NCBI GenBank assembly: GCA_041558415.1
Contig: JBFFEY010000067.1
Span: 1-16,187, forward strand
Length of the DNA stretch: 16,187 bases
Direction: 5' to 3'
DNA from: SG8-39 sp041558415
GTDB taxonomy: Bacteria; Pseudomonadota; Gammaproteobacteria; Burkholderiales; SG8-39
Shown one piece after another: positions 1 through 6,990 of the stretch. The first letter of the stretch is position 1. Every line of letters begins with the position of its first letter. The notes under the pieces are model-generated. The model made no database searches and was not told where the DNA came from. It saw only the letters and a list, made by a program, of their open reading frames with translations. A program made the translations under genes and the position numbers.

Positions 1-2523
1 CTCGTTTCATGGGAGACGCCCGACGTGCTGCCGCTCGCGGCCTTCGCCGGGCGGCTCTACGAGGACGCCCTGTACTCCGAAGGCGCGCAAAGGTTGCCGC
101 GACTGCTCGGGCCCGTGGAGGAGGCGCTGCTCTGGGAAGACATCGTGCAGGGCTCGGACGCGGGCGCGGGGCTGCTCGCAGCGTACGAGACGGCGCGCCT
201 GGCGCGCGAGGCCTGGGCGCTGGTGCAGGCCTACGGGCTGCAGGCGAAGCTCGCGCGTGCCCTGAAAGACGAGGACGCCGACGCGTTCGCCGGCTGGGCC
301 GCGCGTTACGCCGCGCGCACGACGAAGGACGGACTCACCGACGCGGCGCGGCTGCCGGACGTCGTTCGAGAGCAGCTCGACGCGCCCCGCCTGCGGCTTC
401 CGAAAACGCTCGTCACCTGGGCCTTCGAGCGCATGACGCCGCAGCAGCGCGCGCTGCTCGGCGCGCTCGCCGGGCACGGCGTCGCGGTCGTGGCGGGCAC
501 ACCCGCGCCGCGCGCCTCGCGCGCCGTGCGCTGCGCCTATCCCGACCTGCGCGCGGAGCTTGCCGCGGCGGCACGTTGGGCGCGTGCGCGTCTCGAGGCC
601 AACCCGGATGCCGCTGTCGGGGTCGTCGTTCCAGCGCTCGGGATTGTGCGTCGCCAGGTGGCACGCGTGTTCGCGCGCACGCTTGATCCGGGAGGGGCGC
701 TCGACGCGCCGCCGTACAACATCTCGCTCGGCGAGCCGCTCGCCGCGCAGCCGCTCGTTGCGCACGCGCTTGCGATGCTCGAGCTCGGCGGGCGCGAGCT
801 CGAGTTCGAGCGTGCGAGCCTCGTCCTGCGCTCCCCGTTCATCGCCGGCGCCGAAGCGGAAGCGGCGCCGCGTGCGACCGCCGACGCGCGCCTGCGCCGC
901 CGCGCCGGCCCGCGCGTGGCGCTCGACGAGCTCGCCGAATCGGTCCAAGACGCGCCGCAGCTCGCGCGCCTGCTGGAACGCTACGCTGCGTACCGCCGTG
1001 AGCGAATGTTCGAGGCGCGTGCGCCGCGCGCCTGGGCCGAGGCCTTCGATGGTGCGCTGAAGCTCTTCGGCTTTCCGGGCGAGCGCACGCTGAGTTCGGC
1101 CGAGTTCCAGGCGCAGGCGCGCTGGACGGCGCTGCTGGCGGAGTTCGGGCGCACCGAGCGCGTCTCCGGCACGATCGGGTTTCGCGAGGCGCAGGCACGC
1201 CTCGCGCGCATGGCGGCCGAGACCGTGTTCCAGCCCGAGTCGGGCCATGCGCCGATCCAAGTGCTCGGTGCGCTCGAAGCCGGAGGTCTCGAGTTCGATC
1301 ACCTCTGGGTCAGCGGGCTCAGCGACGAGGCCTGGCCGCTGCGCGCTGCGCCGAACCCCTTCGTTCCGCTCGCGCTGCAGCGGGAGGCGGGCGTGCCGGG
1401 CGCCGGGCCGGCCGAGACCCTCGCGGACGCGCGCACACACACCGCCGGCTGGCTCGCCGCCGCAGACGAGGTGGTGATTTCCTGCCCTTCGCGCGAGGGC
1501 GACCGCGCGCTCTTGCCGAGCGCGCTCGTGCTCGAGGTGAGCGAAGGCGTGCCGGACTTCGCCCGGGCGCCCTCCTGGCGCGAAGCAATCCATGCCTCGA
1601 GCCGGCTCGAGCGTATCGAGGACGCGCGCGCGCCGGCGTTCGATGCGTCGAAACCGGGGCATGGCGGCGCATCCCTGCTGCGCGACCAGTCCGCCTGCCC
1701 GTTCCGCGCGCTCGCGCGCCATCGCCTCGCGAGCGAGTCGCTCGATGCGCCGCACGCCGGTCTGGACGCGATCGAGCGCGGCATCCTGGTGCACCGCGTG
1801 CTCGCTGCGATCTGGGGCGCGCTGAAGACGAAGGCCGCGCTCGATTCGATCTCTGGCGACGCCCTCGATGCACTGCTCGCCAACGCGGCGAACGAGGCGG
1901 TCGCGCGCATGCGGCGCGGGCGCCCGTCGGCGCTCGCCGGGCGCGTCGCCGCGATCGAGGCTGGGCGCCTGACGCGGCTGGCGCGCGAGTGGCTCGAGGT
2001 CGAGCGTACGCGTGGCGCGTTCGAAGTCATCGCGCGCGAGGATGCGCGCGAAATCGCCGCTGGCCCGCTCAGGCTTAGCGCCCGGCTCGACCGCGTCGAT
2101 GCAACGCCCGGAGGGCGCCTCATCGTCGACTACAAGACGGGCGAAGCCAAGCTCGGCAGGATGCTCGGCACACGGCCCGAAGAGCCGCAGCTGCCGCTCT
2201 ACCTGGTCGCCGCCGAGCCCGACGCGGCGGCGGTGGCGTTCGCGCAGGTTCGCGCGGGTGACATGCGCTTTGTCGCGCTCGCGCGCGAGGCCGACCTGCT
2301 GCCCCGCGCGCGCACCCCGGGCGCGGTGCGCGCCGGGGCGGAAGCCGACTGGCCGGCGCAGGTCGCGTTCTGGAAGCACGAGATCGATCGGCTGGCGACG
2401 GATTTCGCGCGCGGTGAAGCGACGGTCGATCCGAAGGATTCCCTCGCCAGCTGCCGCACTTGCAACCAGCAGCCGCTGTGCCGGGTGCACGAGCGGATCG
2501 GCGCGGCGGAGGAAGACGAATGA
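1..2523 (+). CDS. AddB-like PD-(D/E)XK nuclease, probable DNA repair protein (5' partial)
   Basis: The frame is open from the first base, so the start lies upstream; 840 residues are visible, while relatives are about 900. Residue numbers count from the window edge. The C-terminal third holds a RecB-type nuclease: an LDR aspartate at 697, a DYK motif at 710-712 and a downstream Q-x3-Y helix (QLPLY). One cysteine at 566 (ACPFRALA) plus C818-x2-C821-x5-C827 match the four-cysteine iron-sulfur staple that clamps the AddB nuclease domain. The family is AddB-related and associated with double-strand-break repair. Its stop overlaps the start of the AddA-like gene (ATGA), so the two are probably translationally coupled and act as one helicase-nuclease complex in the cytoplasm. 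Whether the N-terminus keeps a Walker A motif cannot be seen. The nuclease call is firm; equivalence to characterised AddB is less so. Confidence 0.88.
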   Translation, partial: LVSWETPDVLPLAAFAGRLYEDALYSEGAQRLPRLLGPVEEALLWEDIVQGSDAGAGLLAAYETARLAREAWALVQAYGLQAKLARALKDEDADAFAGWAARYAARTTKDGLTDAARLPDVVREQLDAPRLRLPKTLVTWAFERMTPQQRALLGALAGHGVAVVAGTPAPRASRAVRCAYPDLRAELAAAARWARARLEANPDAAVGVVVPALGIVRRQVARVFARTLDPGGALDAPPYNISLGEPLAAQPLVAHALAMLELGGRELEFERASLVLRSPFIAGAEAEAAPRATADARLRRRAGPRVALDELAESVQDAPQLARLLERYAAYRRERMFEARAPRAWAEAFDGALKLFGFPGERTLSSAEFQAQARWTALLAEFGRTERVSGTIGFREAQARLARMAAETVFQPESGHAPIQVLGALEAGGLEFDHLWVSGLSDEAWPLRAAPNPFVPLALQREAGVPGAGPAETLADARTHTAGWLAAADEVVISCPSREGDRALLPSALVLEVSEGVPDFARAPSWREAIHASSRLERIEDARAPAFDASKPGHGGASLLRDQSACPFRALARHRLASESLDAPHAGLDAIERGILVHRVLAAIWGALKTKAALDSISGDALDALLANAANEAVARMRRGRPSALAGRVAAIEAGRLTRLAREWLEVERTRGAFEVIAREDAREIAAGPLRLSARLDRVDATPGGRLIVDYKTGEAKLGRMLGTRPEEPQLPLYLVAAEPDAAAVAFAQVRAGDMRFVALAREADLLPRARTPGAVRAGAEADWPAQVAFWKHEIDRLATDFARGEATVDPKDSLASCRTCNQQPLCRVHERIGAAEEDE
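2508..2515 (+). promoter_or_regulatory. Shine-Dalgarno of the AddA-like gene
   Basis: GGAGGAAG lies inside the 3' end of the AddB-like gene, four bases before the ATG at 2520. It fixes the start of the AddA-like protein and supports coupled translation. Confidence 0.7.
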
Positions 2524-5495
2524 AGGCGCCGGACTTCGCCGAGCGTGAGCGCGCGCTCGACATCAGGCGCTCGTTCGTCGTGCAGGCGCCCGCGGGCTCG
2601 GGCAAGACCGACCTGCTGATTCAGCGCTACCTGCGCCTCATCAAGGTGGTCGAGCATCCGGAGGAGGTGGTCGCGATCACCTTCACGCGCAAGGCCGCGG
2701 GCGAGATGCGCGAGCGCGTGCTGAAGGACCTGCCGAACGCACCCGAGCTCGCGCACCGCCTGCGCATCCAGACGATCGACTCGCTGTGCGCCGCGCTCAC
2801 GCGACAGATGCCGCTGCTGTCGCGGTTCGGCGCGCCGCCCGAGCCGCTCGAAGACGCGCGCGCACTGCACCTCGCGGCCGCGCGCGCCGCGTTCGAGCGC
2901 GTGGAGGAGGACGACACGGTGGCGCAGGCTGCCGCGCGGCTGCTCGCGCACCTCGACAACGACCTCGCGCGTGCAGAAAACCTTCTTGCCGGAATGCTCG
3001 CCAGGCGCGATCACTGGATCCGCCATCTTGGTCGCATCGACCGCGCCGCGCTCGAGGCGGCGATCGAGGCGGAGTGCGCGCGCGTGCGCGCACACTGCCG
3101 CGCGCTGTACGGCAGGGACGTCGAGGACTGGGCGGCGCTCGCCGATGCGTTGCTCACGAAGGAAGGAACGTGGCGCAAGCGCTCGGCCGAGGCGCAGGCG
3201 CTTGCGCACAACGATGCGCTGCGCGAGGCGCTGCTCGAGGCGAAGGTGCTGCCGCCGGCGCGCTATTCGGACGTGCAGTGGGACGCGCTCGAGGCGATCG
3301 CGCTGCTGCTGCCGATCGCGATCGCCGAACTGCGCGTCGCGTTCGAGGCCGCCGGCGTGGTGGACTTCACCGAGGTCGCGCTCGCCGCGCTCGAGGCGCT
3401 CGGCCCGGAGGACGCGCCGACCGATCTCGCGCTCGCGCTCGACTACCGCATCACGCACCTGCTGGTCGACGAGTTCCAGGACACCTCGATTTCGCAGTAC
3501 CGGCTGATCGAGCGGCTCACCGCCGGATGGGAGCCGGGGGACGGGCGCACCGTGTTCGCGGTCGGCGACCCGATGCAGTCGATCTACCGCTGGCGCGAGG
3601 CGGAGGTGGGCGAGTTCCTCAGGACCTGGGAAGCGAAGCGGCTCGGGACGGTGGAATTGGAGTGCGTGCGGCTGTCGGCCAACTTCCGCTCGCAGTCCGG
3701 GATCGTCAACTGGGTGAACGCGGCGTTTCCGCAGGTGCTGCCCGGCGGCGGCGATCCGATGGCGGGCGCGGTGGGCTACGCGCCGTCGGATCCGGTCCAC
3801 CCGGCGCTCGACGGGGAGGCCGTGCGCGTGCACGCCTACCGCGGTGCGGGAGGAGAGGCGGAGAGCGTCGCCGCGATCGTGCGCGAGGCCAAGGAGAGCG
3901 ATCCCGAGGCGACGATCGCGGTGCTGGTGCGCGCCAAGACGCACGCCGGGCCGATCGTTGAGGCGCTGCAGGCGGCGGGGCTACGCTACCGCGCGGTCGA
4001 GATCTACAAGCTCGGCGACCGACCGGTGGTGCAGGACCTGTGGGCGCTGACGCGAGCGCTGTCGCACCTGGCCGATCGCACCGCGTGGCTCGCGGTGTTG
4101 CGCGCGCCGTGGTGCGGGCTGACTCTGGCGGAGCTGTGCGCGTTGTTCGAGGGGCGCGAGGGCACGGTATGGGAGCTGATCCAGGGCGTGGATCATCCGC
4201 GCGTTGCGCGGGTGCGCGAGGTGTTGGGGGAGGCTGTTTCGAATCGCCTGCGCTCGACGCTGCGTGATGCGGTCGAGCGCTGCTGGATGCTATTGGGCGG
4301 GCCGGCCTGCGTCGCGTCCGACACGGATCTCGAGGACGCCGAGGTTTATCTGGATGCGCTGGAGGAGGCGGAGGTCGCGGGGTCCCTGCCGGATCCGGCA
4401 TTGTTTGAGGCGCAGCTGGAGGCGCTGTGGGCACTGCCCAACGTACACGCGACGGACAGCGACGTGCAGATCATGACGATCCACAAGGCGAAGGGCTTGC
4501 AGTTCGATCACGTCATCGTGCCTTCGCTGGGGCGGCGCGGGCGCGGGGACGACAAGAGCCTTTTTCTATGGATGGAGACGCCGGATTCGTTATTGGTCGC
4601 GCCGATCGGCGAGACCGGCGGGGCGGATGACGTTCTGTATAAATGGCTGGCGAAAGTGGATGGGGAGAGGAACGGCTACGAGGCGGGACGGTTGTTGTAC
4701 GTCGCCACGACGCGGGCGAAGAAGCGCTTGCACTTGATGGGGCACGTGGGGACGAAGAAGGGCGAGCCGGTGAAGGGGTCGCTGCTGTCGGTGTTGTGGC
4801 CGGCGGTGAAGGGTTGTTTCGAGGGCGTCAAAGAGGCGGCGGAATCTGGTGCGGAGGAAGGGATTCCGAATCAGGAACTCGTTCGGCTGGATTCCTCGTG
4901 GGTGCTGCCGGGGGCGCCTCCCTCGGCGTCATGGGCTAGATCGGAGATTGAACGAGGGGCGGAGGAAGCGATCGAGTTTTCCTGGGTCGGCGAGACGGCA
5001 CGTCACGTGGGGACCGTGGTGCACCGCTGGCTGCAGCGAATTGCCGAGGATGGATTGCAGACGTGGCCGCCGACGCGCGTGCAGTCTTTAAGGGATGCGT
5101 TCCGGAGAGAGTTGGCCCGCTGCGGGGTGCTGGACGACGCGCTGGGCGAGGCGGTCGAGAGAGTCGCGGCTGCGTTATCGAACACGTTGCTGGACGAGCG
5201 GGGACGGTGGATCCTCGCCGCTCATCGGATGGCGAGGTGCGAGTACCGGCTGACTGCAGTGGTGGATGGGAGGGTGCGGCGAATGGTGATTGACCGGATG
5301 TTCGAGACCGAGGCCGGGGAACGGTGGGTGGTGGATTGGAAGACGAGCAGTCACATCGGCGGATCGATTGACGAATTCCTGAGTCGGGAGCTTGAGCGAT
5401 ACCGGGCGCAGATGCAGCGCTACACGGAGGCCATCGGCGGGCGCGCCCGTAATGGCCTGTATTTTCCGTTGCTGCCCGCGTGGCGCGAAGGTTGA
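2520..5495 (+). CDS. AddA-like UvrD/Rep-family helicase-nuclease
   Basis: This encodes 991 residues of an ATP-dependent 3'-5' DNA helicase fused to a nuclease, for resecting double-strand ends before recombination. Superfamily 1 helicase motifs appear in order: Walker A APAGSGKT (23-30), the Ia motif TFTRKAAGEMR, Walker B DEFQDT (317-322), VGDPMQSIYRW (348-358), ANFRSQ (387-392), MTIHKAKGL (652-660) and LLYVATTRA (725-733). The C-terminal PD-(D/E)XK nuclease has H835, D925 and D939-x-K941, so catalysis looks intact. The ATG at 2520 is chosen because GGAGGAAG sits four bases upstream and Walker A then falls at the usual place; a longer reading from 2460 lies inside the upstream gene. It overlaps the AddB-like gene by four bases. 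Base composition falls noticeably in the 3' half. RecB is the alternative name, but the AddB-like partner and the lack of recC or recD favour AddA. Confidence 0.93.
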   Translation: MKAPDFAERERALDIRRSFVVQAPAGSGKTDLLIQRYLRLIKVVEHPEEVVAITFTRKAAGEMRERVLKDLPNAPELAHRLRIQTIDSLCAALTRQMPLLSRFGAPPEPLEDARALHLAAARAAFERVEEDDTVAQAAARLLAHLDNDLARAENLLAGMLARRDHWIRHLGRIDRAALEAAIEAECARVRAHCRALYGRDVEDWAALADALLTKEGTWRKRSAEAQALAHNDALREALLEAKVLPPARYSDVQWDALEAIALLLPIAIAELRVAFEAAGVVDFTEVALAALEALGPEDAPTDLALALDYRITHLLVDEFQDTSISQYRLIERLTAGWEPGDGRTVFAVGDPMQSIYRWREAEVGEFLRTWEAKRLGTVELECVRLSANFRSQSGIVNWVNAAFPQVLPGGGDPMAGAVGYAPSDPVHPALDGEAVRVHAYRGAGGEAESVAAIVREAKESDPEATIAVLVRAKTHAGPIVEALQAAGLRYRAVEIYKLGDRPVVQDLWALTRALSHLADRTAWLAVLRAPWCGLTLAELCALFEGREGTVWELIQGVDHPRVARVREVLGEAVSNRLRSTLRDAVERCWMLLGGPACVASDTDLEDAEVYLDALEEAEVAGSLPDPALFEAQLEALWALPNVHATDSDVQIMTIHKAKGLQFDHVIVPSLGRRGRGDDKSLFLWMETPDSLLVAPIGETGGADDVLYKWLAKVDGERNGYEAGRLLYVATTRAKKRLHLMGHVGTKKGEPVKGSLLSVLWPAVKGCFEGVKEAAESGAEEGIPNQELVRLDSSWVLPGAPPSASWARSEIERGAEEAIEFSWVGETARHVGTVVHRWLQRIAEDGLQTWPPTRVQSLRDAFRRELARCGVLDDALGEAVERVAAALSNTLLDERGRWILAAHRMARCEYRLTAVVDGRVRRMVIDRMFETEAGERWVVDWKTSSHIGGSIDEFLSRELERYRAQMQRYTEAIGGRARNGLYFPLLPAWREG

Positions 5496-5584
5496 CGCCG
5501 TTCTCGCGTGGCGGGGCATCCTCGGGCGGCCCGCCGGGCAGGGAGCAGCTAAACTGCGTCGCACCGTTCTTTCGGGAGGAGCCC

Positions 5585-6040
5585 ATGATCGAAACCCGCC
5601 ACCTGTTCACCCTCACCGCCGACGTGCCGAAGATCGATGACCTCGGCGCTACCCCCAACGGCACGCGCCGCATCGCCACCGTCACCGGCGGCACGTTCAA
5701 GGGCGAGCGCCTGCGCGGCAAGATCCGACCTACACCCGGCGGCGACTGGCTGCAGCTGCGTGCCGACGGCGCGACGATCCTCGACGTGCGCTGCACGCTG
5801 GAGACCGACGACGGCGAGCTGATTTACATGACCTACCGCGGCGTGCGTCACGGTCCGCCCGATGTGATGGCGCGCCTGGCGAAGGGCGAGTCGGTCGATC
5901 CGAAGAGCTATTACTTCCGCACCACGCCGGTGTTCGAGACGGCGTCGAAGAAGTACGACTGGCTAAACCGCATCGTCGCGGTGGCCACCGGCCGGCGCGA
6001 GGCGAGCGGCCCGATCTACGAAGTGTACGAGGTGCTCTGA
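5585..6040 (+). CDS. DUF3237 / UPF0311 family protein
   Basis: This 151-residue protein matches the DUF3237 (UPF0311) family over its whole length as I know it: an N-terminal LFTL strand, TPNGTRRIATVTGGTFKG in the middle (about residues 22-39), the RGVRHGPPDVMARLAKGE segment, then YYFRTTPVFETA and a C-terminal YEVYEVL. The family is a small beta-barrel of unknown biochemical function; no catalytic residue can be named. The ATG at 5585 is preferred over an in-frame start at 5480 because GGGAGGA (5574-5580) precedes it by four bases and because the family starts here. It is the first gene of a tight group with the small membrane protein (7-bp gap) and the cupin (21-bp gap). Confidence 0.88.
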   Translation: MIETRHLFTLTADVPKIDDLGATPNGTRRIATVTGGTFKGERLRGKIRPTPGGDWLQLRADGATILDVRCTLETDDGELIYMTYRGVRHGPPDVMARLAKGESVDPKSYYFRTTPVFETASKKYDWLNRIVAVATGRREASGPIYEVYEVL

Positions 6041-6047
6041 GCGGCGC

Positions 6048-6485
6048 ATGAAGTACCTCGTCGCGGCGCTGATCATCGGCGCGATCGTCACGATGCTGCT
6101 GGTGCGCCGCCGCAGCGCCGAGCGCCTCGCCTTCACGCCGCTCGACGTCTCGGGCCGCGAGGACCGCCCGCCGCAAGCGTTCTACCGCGCGTTCTACGCG
6201 GAGTCGGGGCTCGGCGAAGCCGCGATTCCCGACATCCGCGCGGTGCTCGACGCGGTCGCCAAAGCGAGCGGCCTGCCGGCCGGTAAGCTCGAGCCGGCCG
6301 ACGAACTCGGCGCCATCGCCGCGGCCAGCGGCCTGTCGCGCGCATACCTCATCGCGCAGCTCGGCGCAGCCTTCCCAGAAGCGCAGGCCGAAATGATGCA
6401 GAAGACCGCCGCGGGCGATTTCACCAAGCTGCACCACGCCATCGCGCTGGTGGTAAACGCGCGCGTGAGGGCGCGCAGCCGTTAG
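6048..6485 (+). CDS. Small single-pass membrane protein of unknown function
   Basis: This 145-residue protein is not recognised. An N-terminal hydrophobic segment (about residues 3-20, LVAALIIGAIVTMLLV) is followed by several arginines (RRRSAER), which by the positive-inside rule suggests a membrane anchor with the rest in the cytoplasm. After a short polar linker, residues 45-140 are alanine-rich and predicted mostly helical, with FYRAFYAESGLGE at the start and a conserved-looking ELGAIAAASGLSRAYLIAQLG segment. No catalytic or metal-binding motif stands out. The start lies 7 bp after the UPF0311 stop, and the cupin begins 21 bp downstream, so co-transcription is very likely. Codon use is like its neighbours, supporting a real gene. 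Confidence 0.8.
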   Translation: MKYLVAALIIGAIVTMLLVRRRSAERLAFTPLDVSGREDRPPQAFYRAFYAESGLGEAAIPDIRAVLDAVAKASGLPAGKLEPADELGAIAAASGLSRAYLIAQLGAAFPEAQAEMMQKTAAGDFTKLHHAIALVVNARVRARSR

Positions 6486-6506
6486 GCAACCCAACCGGAG
6501 GCAGAC

Positions 6507-6896
6507 ATGACCGACCAGCCCTCTCTCGCGGAGCTTCTCATCCAGAGCCGCGACCTGCCCTGGCGCGCGAAGTCGCTCAAGGGCGTGCACGAGAAGATGC
6601 TGTGGCGCGACGACGCAAGCGGCGCATCGATCGCGCTGATCCGTTTCGACAGGGGCTGTGGCATTCCCGCGCCGCACGCGCACGCCTCGAACCAGTTCAT
6701 GTACTGCCTGGAAGGGCGCTACGAGTACACCGCGACGAACACGGTGCTCACGCCGGGCTGCTTCTACGCCAATCCCAAGGGCAACGTGCACGGCCCAACG
6801 CGGGCGCACGAGGATACGGTGGTGTTGGAGATTTACGACGGGCCGCACTACCCGGTGAAGCCGGACTGGTACACCGACGAGGAAGACGCGCGCTGA
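6507..6896 (+). CDS. Small single-domain cupin protein
   Basis: This 129-residue protein has one cupin barrel. Motif 1 reads G-IPAP-H57-A-H59-ASN-Q63-FMYCLEG, and motif 2 reads G84-CFYAN-P-K-G-NV-H95. Three histidines able to hold a metal are present, but the glutamate usual in motif 1 is replaced by Q63. Homologues include dioxygenase-like, isomerase and anti-sigma (ChrR-type) cupins, so the reaction cannot be assigned. The C-terminal YDGPHYPVKPDWYTDEED tail is acidic and aromatic. GGAG at 6497-6500 precedes the ATG by six bases, supporting the start. It is the last gene of the UPF0311-membrane protein-cupin group; 94 bp separate it from the next plus-strand gene. Confidence 0.87.
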   Translation: MTDQPSLAELLIQSRDLPWRAKSLKGVHEKMLWRDDASGASIALIRFDRGCGIPAPHAHASNQFMYCLEGRYEYTATNTVLTPGCFYANPKGNVHGPTRAHEDTVVLEIYDGPHYPVKPDWYTDEEDAR

Positions 6897-6990
6897 GCCG
6901 CTGCGGCGAAGCGAAATACTTCCTCGCGCCGCGCGGCGGCGTGCGCTCTACTGGACGGCGTGATAACGACCTTGCGCTGTCCGTCCGCAG

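Noticed and set aside
7..2490. Open frame of 827 codons on the minus strand opposite the AddB-like gene
   Set aside because: The sequence is an arginine/alanine-rich shadow without domains, and the plus strand has clear nuclease motifs. Long antisense frames are expected at this GC content.
5521..5555. GC hairpin-like sequence and TAAACT box between the AddA-like and UPF0311 genes
   Set aside because: The stem is short with no T-tract, and no matching -35 box is visible, so neither a terminator nor a promoter can be supported.
6927..6938. Perfect 12-bp palindrome CGCCGCGCGGCG between the cupin and the large membrane protein
   Set aside because: It is only G and C, has no loop or T-tract, and such palindromes are expected by chance in this composition.
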